Shown here: positions 36,138-44,535 of the stretch, one piece after another
Layout: each line of letters begins with the position of its first letter
Position numbering within the stretch: the first letter of the stretch is position 1
NCBI RefSeq assembly: GCF_008245025.1
Contig: NZ_CP043426.1
Span: 248,001-312,000 of the forward strand
Source: Campylobacter lari subsp. concheus
Lineage (GTDB): Bacteria > Campylobacterota > Campylobacteria > Campylobacterales > Campylobacteraceae
DNA length: 64,000 nucleotides
Direction of reading: 5' to 3'
The notes under the pieces: model-generated
What the model saw: only the letters and a program-made list of their open reading frames with translations
What the model was told of the DNA's origin: nothing
The model's database searches: none
Made by a program: the position numbers and the translations under genes

Positions 36138-36904
36138 AGATTATAGGAGTTATCCCAGCTAGATATGGATCTACAAGATTTCCAGGGAAACCATTGGTTG
36201 ATATTTTTGGTAAGCCAATGATATGGTGGGTTTATCAGCAAGCTATTAGGAGTAAAAAGTTAACAGATGTTATAGTTGCAACAGATAATAAAAAAATTGT
36301 TGAGATATGTGAAAAATATAAGTTTCCATATATGATTACTAGAGAAGATCATTTAACTGCTGCGAATAGAATTTTTGAAGTATCAAGATATATAAAAGGT
36401 GATTATTATATTCAAATTAATGGTGATGAACCCTTGGTGGATGCGAATTTGATTGATTTGGTTATTCCAAAAGATATACCACAAGATATTGAATTTGGAA
36501 CAAATATTATAGCTAGGATGATGAATCCCGTGGAAGTTGTAGATCCTAGTAATATTAAAGTTGTTTGCGATACTCACGATAATATAGTGTATATGTCTCG
36601 TACCCCAATTCCGTATCCTTATAAGTATTTACAATTTGATTACTATAAACACATTGGTATTATAGGTTTTAATGAGAAAATGTTAAGTTTTTATAACAAT
36701 TCAAAGCCCTTGATTTTAGAGAGTATAGAAGGTATTGATATGTTAAGATTTACCGAATATAATAAAATATTCAAGGCGATATTGGTGAAGAAAAATATTC
36801 ATACGCTTTCAGTAGATACAAAAAATGACTTGGAAAAGGTATTAAAAATTATAGAAAAGAAATTTAAAACCAATAAACTTGATTATATTAGAAGGGTATT
36901 ATGA
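36134..36904 (+). CDS. CMP-Kdo synthetase-like cytidylyltransferase
   Basis: The 256-residue protein has the KdsB/NeuA-type start IGVIPARYGSTRFPGKPL and an INGDEPLV motif (about 95-102). It should activate a 2-keto-3-deoxy acid sugar or similar acid with CTP. An essential housekeeping kdsB is expected elsewhere, so this is probably a capsule-specific paralogue. It overlaps genes on both sides by 4 bases and pairs with the downstream aldolase. Confidence 0.8.
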   Translation: MKIIGVIPARYGSTRFPGKPLVDIFGKPMIWWVYQQAIRSKKLTDVIVATDNKKIVEICEKYKFPYMITREDHLTAANRIFEVSRYIKGDYYIQINGDEPLVDANLIDLVIPKDIPQDIEFGTNIIARMMNPVEVVDPSNIKVVCDTHDNIVYMSRTPIPYPYKYLQFDYYKHIGIIGFNEKMLSFYNNSKPLILESIEGIDMLRFTEYNKIFKAILVKKNIHTLSVDTKNDLEKVLKIIEKKFKTNKLDYIRRVL

Positions 36905-38460
36905 GAATTGGTGTGTTAGATTGTACTCTTAGAGATGGCGGATATTTAAATAATTGGAAATTTGGAAAAGGTGTTATTGCTAATATTGTAGAAAGACTAG
37001 GATTGTCTAAAGTTGATTACATAGAACTCGGTTTTTTAAAAAATGATTCCTATTTAGATCTTGATAGTAGTCATATTACAGATATTAGGAATATTATGTT
37101 AAAACCGAATAATTCTTTATTTGTCGCTATGATAGAAATAGGCGAATACGATATATCAAATATTCCTCAACGTGATAATAATATCTTAATTTTTGGATTT
37201 AGATTGATGTTTAGAAAAAAACAATTGATGGAAGCGGGAGGGATCGCAGAAAAATTGCAAAGATTGGGATATAATGTTCTTTTGCAACCAGTTAATATTA
37301 TGGATTATAATTTACAAGAGTTGACAATGCTGATTCAGCTTTCTAATAAAATTAATCCTTATGCTGTTTATATCGTTGATACATATGGCTTTATGAATAA
37401 ATACGATTTAATGGAAAAATTTTTTATCTTGGATAGTAACTTAAATAAAAATATAAAGTTAGGTTATCATTCGCATAATAATCTACAATTAGCTTATTCA
37501 AATTGTGTTGAGCTGATTGAGCATAATACCCAAAGAGAAATTATACTAGATTCGTCTGTGTTTGGAATGGGAAAAGGTGCGGGTAACGCTAATACAGAAT
37601 TAATACTATCGTATCTAAATGAAAAATTTGAAGCCAATTATGATATTGATCAAATATTAGAGATTATTGATATTTATATCTCAAAAGAAAAAGAACTAAA
37701 TCCTTGGGGATATTCGTTATTGTATTATTTGGCTGCTATAACTAAGACCCATCATTCTTATGTGAGATTTTTACTCAATAAAAAAACATTGTCAATTAAA
37801 TCTGTTAAAGAAATTCTTATATCGCTTGCAGAAGATAAGAAAATGGTTTATGATGAAGAATATATTAGTCAGAAGTATTTTCAATATCAATCTAAAAATA
37901 TTAATAGCGAAGAAGATTTGAAAAAATTAAAAAAAGAAATTGAAGGTTTTGAAATCTTGCTGTTAGGATTGGGATTAAGTACGCAAGAAGAAAAAAGCAA
38001 AATAGTAAAACTAAAAAAACAAAATTGTAAATTTAAAATCATTGCAATTAATTATATACCAGAAGATATAAAAGTTGATTGCGTATTTATTAGCAATGCG
38101 AAAAGATATGGTCAAATAATAAGTCCTGTAAGTGATATTAAAATTATTTTAACATCAAATATAAATCCCGGAGTTTTAAAACCAGATTTTGTTTTAAATT
38201 ATAGTAGTATAGTTGATGAAGTAATTTTGTCTGATTTTGGCGGTATTATGATGCTTAAATTATTGGTGCAAATGGGTGTGAAAAAATGTTTTATAGTTGG
38301 TTTTGATGGTTTTAAAGGTAGAAATCTTTATATAGACAAAGCATATGATTTTAATAATCATGATAATAATATTGAAAGTAAATTTGAGACTTCGTTTAAA
38401 GAAATTGCCAAGCAAATTAATATTATAAATATTGCAGAATTAAATGAGAATAATTTATGA
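36901..38460 (+). CDS. DRE-TIM (HMGL-like) aldolase with C-terminal domain
   Basis: The 519-residue protein begins with a DRE-TIM metallolyase barrel: LDCTLRDGG (6-14) and the metal-binding HSHNN (H190, H192), as in 4-hydroxy-2-oxovalerate aldolase. Residues about 340-519 form a separate Rossmann-like domain (FEILLLGLGLSTQEEKSKI...FIVGFDGF) reminiscent of DUF115/MptE-like proteins. Together with the cytidylyltransferase it could build and activate an unusual keto acid. The substrate is unknown. Confidence 0.7.
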   Translation: MRIGVLDCTLRDGGYLNNWKFGKGVIANIVERLGLSKVDYIELGFLKNDSYLDLDSSHITDIRNIMLKPNNSLFVAMIEIGEYDISNIPQRDNNILIFGFRLMFRKKQLMEAGGIAEKLQRLGYNVLLQPVNIMDYNLQELTMLIQLSNKINPYAVYIVDTYGFMNKYDLMEKFFILDSNLNKNIKLGYHSHNNLQLAYSNCVELIEHNTQREIILDSSVFGMGKGAGNANTELILSYLNEKFEANYDIDQILEIIDIYISKEKELNPWGYSLLYYLAAITKTHHSYVRFLLNKKTLSIKSVKEILISLAEDKKMVYDEEYISQKYFQYQSKNINSEEDLKKLKKEIEGFEILLLGLGLSTQEEKSKIVKLKKQNCKFKIIAINYIPEDIKVDCVFISNAKRYGQIISPVSDIKIILTSNINPGVLKPDFVLNYSSIVDEVILSDFGGIMMLKLLVQMGVKKCFIVGFDGFKGRNLYIDKAYDFNNHDNNIESKFETSFKEIAKQINIINIAELNENNL

Positions 38461-38495
38461 TTGTAATTTTTGATTCAGATAAAACATTAAATTAA
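38457..38495 (+). pseudogene. Stub of a HAD-family phosphatase
   Basis: An ATG overlapping the aldolase stop opens a 12-codon frame, MIVIFDSDKTLN, ending in TAA. It has the HAD motif I pattern (hhhDxDxTL) right at the N-terminus, where HAD phosphatases carry it, and starts in the 4-base overlap used by neighbouring genes. The rest of the gene is missing. I infer a deleted KdsC-like or related phosphatase. Confidence 0.5.
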
Positions 38496-38592
38496 TTCTA
38501 ATGAATTAGAAGTTAGATGTAAGGAATAAGTTACTTTCTAAATTATTTCACAAAATCAAATTTAATTTCTAAGGTAAGGTTTATAATCTTTT

Positions 38593-38665
38593 GTAAATTA
38601 GACTAATAAAACTTGATATAAGGATGAATATGTTAAATTTTTATCTAAAGTTTGGAAGCAAGAAA
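38593..38665 (+). pseudogene. Decayed remnant of a YKLG-tail coding end
   Basis: Bases from TAAATTAG through CTAATAAAACTT and the next roughly 50 align with the end of the 547-bp repeat after a net 17-base deletion. In frame the remnant reads TNKT-stop-YKDEYVKFLSKVWKQEN, against ANKTWYKGGYIRLLLEIRKLRK in the intact copy. The Trp codon is now TGA. It is an independent, older copy of the tail and the only recognisable content of this 251-base gap besides the HAD stub. Confidence 0.6.
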
Positions 38666-38666
38666 A

Positions 38667-38672
38667 TATAAT
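38667..38672 (+). promoter_or_regulatory. Possible -10 box before the last capsule genes
   Basis: TATAAT lies 40 bases upstream of the next ATG in the only sizeable gap of the capsule interior. It could drive the transferase-kpsC-kpsS end of the locus. Confidence 0.3.
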
Positions 38673-38711
38673 ATATTAATTTATATTAAAAATATTGCAG
38701 TGTGAGTAAGT

Positions 38712-39713
38712 ATGTTAAAAATAGCCTTAATTGCTGATGAATTAACCTATGCTTCTTTAAAAGTAGAGGATGGGGTAATTATAAAAAATATCACTCCATT
38801 AAATTATAAATTAGTATTTTATTTTTGGAAACCTGATTTTTTATTTGTTGAGTCAGCTTGGCATGGTTTTAAAAATAAATGGAAATATAAAATTGCTTCA
38901 TATCCTGATTATCCAAAGAGAAATAACAGAAAATTACAAAAGCTTGTTAATTCTGCAAAAATGTTAAATATTCCTACGGTATTTTGGAATAAAGAAGATT
39001 ATGTGCATTTTGATAGATTTATCAATAGTGCAAAATTGTTTGATTTTATATTTACTGTTGATGAAAATTGTATATCAAAATATAAATCTTATGTAGGAAA
39101 AAATTCTTATGTAGGTGTTTTACCTTTTGCTGTTCAATCTAAATTTCATAATTTTACTGGATTTAATTTTATATCAACTAAGGCGAATTTTGTTGGAAGT
39201 TATTCAAAGCATATACATGAAAAAAGAAGATTTTATCAAGATATGATGTTTAAATTATCATCCAAGATAAATAACCTTGATGTTTATGATAGAAATTCAA
39301 ATAGAAAATCTATAAATTATAGATATCCAAATTTTAAAGGTATGCAAATTTATCCTTCAGTTGAGTATGAAAAAACTGCAGAAATATATAAAAAATATCT
39401 AATTTCTTTAAATGTTAATACTATAGAAAATTCCCCTACCATGTTTTCAAGAAGACTTATAGAGATTATAGCTTGTGGAGGTGTAGCTATTACTAATCAT
39501 ACGCCAGCTGTTGAAAAATATTTCAAAGACTATTGCTATTCATTTCAAACCGAGGAAGAATTAAAAGATTTACTATATAGGTTTAAAAAAGATGGTTTAA
39601 ATGAAGATGATAAGATAAGGTTGAAAAAAGGAGTAGAATTTATTGTAAAAAATCATACGTGGAAACAAAGATTAGAACAAATTATAGATGCTATAGGTAT
39701 AAAAAAGTGCTAA
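38712..39713 (+). CDS. CgeB-like glycosyltransferase
   Basis: The 333-residue protein resembles the CgeB/'glycosyl transferase family 1_2' group. It has FVESAWHGFKNKW near the N-terminus, PTVFWNKED, and a C-terminal half with NFVGSY, SPTMFSRRLIEIIACGG and NHTPAVEKYF, where the nucleotide sugar is bound. It likely adds a sugar of the capsule repeat. The ribosome-binding site is poor. The end overlaps the probable kpsC start by 7 bases. Confidence 0.75.
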   Translation: MLKIALIADELTYASLKVEDGVIIKNITPLNYKLVFYFWKPDFLFVESAWHGFKNKWKYKIASYPDYPKRNNRKLQKLVNSAKMLNIPTVFWNKEDYVHFDRFINSAKLFDFIFTVDENCISKYKSYVGKNSYVGVLPFAVQSKFHNFTGFNFISTKANFVGSYSKHIHEKRRFYQDMMFKLSSKINNLDVYDRNSNRKSINYRYPNFKGMQIYPSVEYEKTAEIYKKYLISLNVNTIENSPTMFSRRLIEIIACGGVAITNHTPAVEKYFKDYCYSFQTEEELKDLLYRFKKDGLNEDDKIRLKKGVEFIVKNHTWKQRLEQIIDAIGIKKC

Positions 39714-41692
39714 ATGGTTATTGTTTTTATATAAACAATTTTATTCAAATATTTTATAAAAAAAAATTCACAGGATGGGGAAGAAAACGCACTGGCAGAT
39801 GGGCTTCTTTTTTATATAAAAAATTTAATGGTTCTTTGATTTTGCTAGAGGACGGCTTTTTGCGCTCATTAAATTTAGGTGTAGAAAAAAGTCCAAGTTT
39901 TTCTATCGTCAAAGATGATGTAGGAATTTATTACGATGCAACTGCACCATCTAAGCTTGAAAATATTTTAAATACCTATGAATTCAGCTATGAGGAGTTA
40001 GAGCAAGCAAAAAAGACCATAGAGCTTATAAAAAAAGAAAAGCTTAGCAAATATAATAATAACCTTTGCATACCAAAAGAGCTTTTTGGTACTAATGAAG
40101 AACGCGTATTGATCATCACTCAAGTAGCAAATGATGCTTCGTTAAAATTTGGTTTAGCTGGTAGTTTTTCAACTCAAGATATGATAAATGAAGCTATTAA
40201 GGAAAACCCAAATACTAAAATATATATTAAAATTCATCCCGATGTATTAAGTGGTAAAAAACAAAGTGATTTTGATGTGCAAGATTTGCCAAATAATTGT
40301 GTAGTTATAAAAGAAAATTATAATCCCATAGAACTATTAAGTTATTTTAAAAAAGTCTATACTAAGACTTCTGGTATGGGTTTTGAAGCTTTGATGTTGG
40401 GATGCGAATGTGTGTGTTATGGCATGCCATTTTATGCAGGTTGGGGTTTAACGCAAGATAAACAAATATGCAAAAGAAGGCTTAAAAAAAGAACTTTAGA
40501 AGAGGTTTTTTATGCTGCTTATATTTTATATAGCGAGTATTTTAATCCTTATTTAAATCAAAAAAGTGATATTTTTGATACTATTTATACCCTAGCAAAA
40601 TATAAAAAGATAGAGCAAGCTAATTCAAATACTTTGTATTTTTTAGGTTTTTCTAAATGGAAAAGAGAGTTTGTAAAACCTTTTTTTAAAGCTAAAAATA
40701 ATAAAGTCATTTTTTTAAACTCACTTGATGAGCTTTATAAAGCTAAGTTAAATTTTGAAGATAAAATTTTCATTTGGGGTAAAAAGTATGATAAAACTTC
40801 ACTGGCTAAAGATTTTAATAATGAAATTTTCTTAGTAGAAGATGGCTTTTTACGCTCTGTTTTTTTAGGTTCAGATCTTACACGTCCTTTTTCTTTGATA
40901 GTAGATAGCAAGGGTTTGTATGTAGATCCAAGCAAGCCAAGTGATTTAGAAGATATTTTACAAAATTATGTTTTTGATGAAAATCTAAAACAAAGAGCCG
41001 AAAAACTCATTACTACCATTACACAAAATAAATTTTCAAAGTATAATGGTTTAAAACATGAAACATTAAATTTTAATACCAATAAAAAAATCATCTTAAT
41101 CCCAGCTCAAGTAGAAGATGATGCTTCTATGATCTTAGGTGGTGCAGGTTATGATACTTTAAAACTTTTACAAAGTGTAAGAAAGGCCAATGAAAACGCC
41201 TTTATAGTTTTTAAACCCCATCCTGATGTTTTAAGCGGTAACCGTAAGGGTTTAAAAGATAAAAGCATTATTTTAAAATACTGCGATGAGATTATAGAAA
41301 ATGTTAGCATAGATAGCGCTATAAATGCATGCGATGAAGTGCATACTATAACTTCTACAAGTGGTTTTGACGCTCTTTTGCGTGGTAAAAAAGTAGTGGT
41401 ATATGGTAAACCTTTTTATGCTGGCTGGGGCTTGACAAGCGATTTATATGAAATTCCAAGACGCACAAGAGTGCTTAGTTTAGAAGAGCTTGTTACGGGG
41501 GTTTTGATCCTTTATCCAAGATACATCCATCCAAAAAGTAAAAATTTATGTGAAGTTGAGCTTGCTTTAGATATAATGTTAAAAATGCAAAAAGATTATT
41601 TTTCTAAATTTTATTTACGTTGGTTTATAGATATAAGAATTTATATATTAAGAAAAATAAGAAGATTAATAGAATTTATTTTGATTAGATGA
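39707..41692 (+). CDS. kpsC: KpsC, capsule beta-Kdo transferase (dual domain)
   Basis: The enzyme of about 661 residues contains two homologous Kdo-transferase domains. FLRS(L/V) after LLEDGF/LVEDGF, HPDVLSG (about 176 and 505) and PFYAGWGLT (about 241 and 569) each occur twice at a constant spacing of about 329 residues. It builds the poly-beta-Kdo linker on phosphatidylglycerol at the inner membrane. I chose GTG at 39707, giving MLNGYCFYINNF. A longer frame from GTG 39659 would lie inside the preceding gene. Confidence 0.94.
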   Translation: MLNGYCFYINNFIQIFYKKKFTGWGRKRTGRWASFLYKKFNGSLILLEDGFLRSLNLGVEKSPSFSIVKDDVGIYYDATAPSKLENILNTYEFSYEELEQAKKTIELIKKEKLSKYNNNLCIPKELFGTNEERVLIITQVANDASLKFGLAGSFSTQDMINEAIKENPNTKIYIKIHPDVLSGKKQSDFDVQDLPNNCVVIKENYNPIELLSYFKKVYTKTSGMGFEALMLGCECVCYGMPFYAGWGLTQDKQICKRRLKKRTLEEVFYAAYILYSEYFNPYLNQKSDIFDTIYTLAKYKKIEQANSNTLYFLGFSKWKREFVKPFFKAKNNKVIFLNSLDELYKAKLNFEDKIFIWGKKYDKTSLAKDFNNEIFLVEDGFLRSVFLGSDLTRPFSLIVDSKGLYVDPSKPSDLEDILQNYVFDENLKQRAEKLITTITQNKFSKYNGLKHETLNFNTNKKIILIPAQVEDDASMILGGAGYDTLKLLQSVRKANENAFIVFKPHPDVLSGNRKGLKDKSIILKYCDEIIENVSIDSAINACDEVHTITSTSGFDALLRGKKVVVYGKPFYAGWGLTSDLYEIPRRTRVLSLEELVTGVLILYPRYIHPKSKNLCEVELALDIMLKMQKDYFSKFYLRWFIDIRIYILRKIRRLIEFILIR

Positions 41693-42867
41693 ATTTAAGT
41701 AAGAAATTAAAAAAATTTTCTGGTAAAAATGTTTTATTGCTCCAAGGGCCCGTGGGTGGATTTTTTCGTAAAATTGCTACAAAAATCCCAAAAGCTAAGG
41801 TTTATAAAGTAAATTTTAATGGAGGAGATTTTTTATTTTATCCTTTTAAAAGTATTAATTATACCAAAAGCTTAGCCGAGCTTGAAGACTTTTATAAAAA
41901 GCTTTTTGAAGAAAAGCAAATTCAAGTTATTTTGATGTATAATGATTGTAGAAAAGTTCATGAGATAGCCATCAGTGTAGCCAAGCAAATGGGTATTGAA
42001 GTATGGATTTTTGAAGAAGGTTACATAAGACCAAACTTCATTACTTTTGAAAAAGATGGAGTGAATGCAAACTCGACCCTACCAAGAGAAAAAGAATTTT
42101 ATCTAAGTCAGAAAAAATTTGATAAAGATTTTAAATTTAAAACTTTTTCAAGTACTTTTAAAAATATGGCTTTTGCTTCATTTTTGTATTGGTTTTTTGC
42201 TTTTTTATTTTCTTGGTATTTTAATAATTCTTTACACCATAGAAGTTTAAAATTATTTGACTTTTTGCCTTGGTTTTGCTCAGTATATAGAAAAAACAAA
42301 TACAAAATCACAGAAAAAAGTTTAAACGAGAAAATTCTTTCTTTAAAACAAAAGTATTTTTTAGCTATTTTGCAAGTGCATAATGATACTCAACTATCCC
42401 ATCACTATAAAAAAAGTACAGAAAAATTTATAGAAGAAGTGATTGTTTCTTTTGCTAATCATGCTAAAGCAAAATCCTATCTAGTTTTTAAGCATCATCC
42501 TATGGATCGTGGTTATAGGGATTACACAAAACTTATAGAAGATTTGAGCTTAAAATACAATGTTGAGGGTAGAATTTTATATGTACATGACTTACACTTA
42601 CCTACACTCTTAATCAATGCAAGAGGTACTATAGTCATAAATAGCACAGTAGGACTTTCTGCTTTATATCACAACAGCCCTTTAAAAGTTATGGGAAAAG
42701 CCTTTTATGATATAGAAGGTTTAACTTATCAAAAAAGCTTGCATACTTTTTGGAAAGAGTGTAGAGCATATAAGCCTGATGCGGTTTTGCACGCTAAATT
42801 TAGAAATTATGTGATATATAAAACCCAAGTCAATGGAAATTTCTTCAAAAATACTAGTTTAGATTAA
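41689..42867 (+). CDS. kpsS: KpsS, capsule beta-Kdo transferase
   Basis: The 392-residue protein has the KpsS pattern, with LLLQGPVGGFFRK near the start, EEGYIRPNF (about 109-117) and VFKHHPMDRGYRDY (about 263-276). It adds the first Kdo to the lipid anchor. The ATG overlaps the kpsC stop by 4 bases. The stop overlaps the convergent SGNH gene by 4 bases, closing the plus-strand locus. Confidence 0.94.
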   Translation: MNLSKKLKKFSGKNVLLLQGPVGGFFRKIATKIPKAKVYKVNFNGGDFLFYPFKSINYTKSLAELEDFYKKLFEEKQIQVILMYNDCRKVHEIAISVAKQMGIEVWIFEEGYIRPNFITFEKDGVNANSTLPREKEFYLSQKKFDKDFKFKTFSSTFKNMAFASFLYWFFAFLFSWYFNNSLHHRSLKLFDFLPWFCSVYRKNKYKITEKSLNEKILSLKQKYFLAILQVHNDTQLSHHYKKSTEKFIEEVIVSFANHAKAKSYLVFKHHPMDRGYRDYTKLIEDLSLKYNVEGRILYVHDLHLPTLLINARGTIVINSTVGLSALYHNSPLKVMGKAFYDIEGLTYQKSLHTFWKECRAYKPDAVLHAKFRNYVIYKTQVNGNFFKNTSLD

Positions 42868-44372
42868 AACTTCTTTTTATAATTTTTTGCAATTTTTTTA
42901 AGTTTAAAAGGCAGGGTGAGATAACCTAATTTAAAAGGAGTCTTTGAAGCTTGCAAAAGAGCATTGCCTAAAAGATAAGGTAAGTGTGTTTTGGCTATTT
43001 GAGCGTGCTTATAGTCTGCATAAGCTTTTAGCGGTGGTAAATTTTTTTGATCTTTTTGATTTTTAAAATGCTCTTTTTTGACTTTTCTTAATTCAAAAGG
43101 TATTTTAAAATATCCTAGATAACTTTTACTATTTTTCATGATAGCTTCTCCAAGCTTATAGCTTAATCTTTCTTTTATCCTTAAACTAGCTCCATAAAGT
43201 TGATTGTTTTCATGGATAAAAATTTCATATTCATTTTTTAAGCCTTTGTGATTTAAAAAACGCAAAAGATTATGATTTTGACTTTGTAAAAATGTTTGTG
43301 TGTCAAGTTTTACTAGTTCATGATATTCTAGTGCTAATTCTTTATAAAATGCTATAGGTGGTATTAAAAGTTCATGGGTATTTATAAGATGATTTTTGTA
43401 TTCTATTCTTTTGTCGCTATCATTTTCTAAAAGCAAAATTCCTATTAAATCTACATAATTAAGCCTTAATGTTTTTTCATTTGCCATGTTTAAGCCCGAA
43501 CTTTCCTCACTTTGTTTGATAATTTGTGTATTAACATACAAAAAGGTTTGCTCATCACAAATTGCTTTTTCATTTTGTATATCTTGAAAAGTATTGATAA
43601 GTCCAAAATTTTTTACTAATTTAAAAGATGAGTTTTCAATGCTTATAGATGATATAGCATGGGTTGATGAGCTAGTGTGATTCCAGGTGTGTATACCTAA
43701 AATTTGACAGCCTTTTAGCTCTTTTGGAAAAATGATTTTTTCTCCGACTTTAATCTTTGTGATTTTTTCACAAAAAAATGAGTTTTTATGCTCTATTTTA
43801 GTTAAATTTGAAGGTGCAAAGATGTGATATTTTCTTTTTGAACAAATAATATTTTCTTTAGATTTTTTGAAGCTGTGTAAATTTTTAATGATATTTTTAC
43901 CAAGCTCTTGCATGGCTAGTGGCATAGGGTGGAATTTGTAATTTTGATCAAAATTATAAAGATTATTTTTTTGGTAGTAAAGATCTACATCAATTAGATT
44001 AAAACCATAATAAGCACAATTTTTCCTATGAGCTTCATTGATAGCTTTTGATTTATCATTACAAGCTGGTATAGGGAGTGTAAGTACTATGGTGGTTTTA
44101 TTTGCTTTGTAAAGTTCTTCGTAAAAATAATCAATATTTCTAAGTATAATATTTAAACTCATAGGGCTTAAATAATCATTGATATTTGATTCACTAATGA
44201 TAAAATCACTTTTATTTATAGTATTTTCATGGCGCATTAGCTCATAAAGATTTTGCAAAGAAGTGCTAAGTCCTAAAGCATAATTATGTAGCGTAATGTC
44301 TTTATTTTCAAGACCTATTCTAAGACCATTTTTAACTACACTATTGCTGCCACCTAGTAAGATTACATCCAT
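42864..44372 (-). CDS. SGNH-hydrolase-like protein with divergent YKLG tail
   Basis: The 502-residue protein starts DVILLGGSNSVVKNG, where Ser9 in the GGSNS block fits SGNH/GDSL esterase block I. ISESNINDY (about 60-68) may be another block. The C-terminal residues of about 398-502 match the YKLG tail: LSYKLGEAIMKNSKSYLGY, LPPLKAYADYKHA and LLGNALLQASKT. It may acylate, deacetylate or otherwise modify capsule. It is the only capsule-associated gene on the minus strand and lies just outside kpsS. It has no signal peptide. Composition is closer to the core genome than to the variable interior. Confidence 0.7.
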   Translation of the reverse strand: MDVILLGGSNSVVKNGLRIGLENKDITLHNYALGLSTSLQNLYELMRHENTINKSDFIISESNINDYLSPMSLNIILRNIDYFYEELYKANKTTIVLTLPIPACNDKSKAINEAHRKNCAYYGFNLIDVDLYYQKNNLYNFDQNYKFHPMPLAMQELGKNIIKNLHSFKKSKENIICSKRKYHIFAPSNLTKIEHKNSFFCEKITKIKVGEKIIFPKELKGCQILGIHTWNHTSSSTHAISSISIENSSFKLVKNFGLINTFQDIQNEKAICDEQTFLYVNTQIIKQSEESSGLNMANEKTLRLNYVDLIGILLLENDSDKRIEYKNHLINTHELLIPPIAFYKELALEYHELVKLDTQTFLQSQNHNLLRFLNHKGLKNEYEIFIHENNQLYGASLRIKERLSYKLGEAIMKNSKSYLGYFKIPFELRKVKKEHFKNQKDQKNLPPLKAYADYKHAQIAKTHLPYLLGNALLQASKTPFKLGYLTLPFKLKKIAKNYKKKF

Positions 44373-44473
44373 AAGCTCTTTCTTGATTTTATAATTTTTT
44401 ATTTATTTTATAAAATATTTTTTAATGAATAATTTCAGAGTAAAAACCCCTCATTTTGCCTTTAAATAAGTAT

Positions 44474-44502
44474 TTGACAAAGATAGCAACTTTAGCTATA
44501 TT
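44474..44502 (+). promoter_or_regulatory. Sigma-70 promoter for the hydrolase-P450 operon
   Basis: TTGACA (44474-44479) and TATATT (44497-44502) are separated by 17 bases. A recognisable -35 is unusual in Campylobacter. The downstream ATG is at 44536. The rest of the 163-base divergent gap shows no further element. Confidence 0.6.
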
Positions 44503-44535
44503 TTTAAATTCATTTTGAGTTTATTTGGGATTTTA

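Noticed and set aside
39659-39706. N-terminal extension of KpsC from GTG 39659
   Set aside because: It would lie entirely within the preceding transferase gene and adds residues unlike KpsC; GTG 39707 is preferred.
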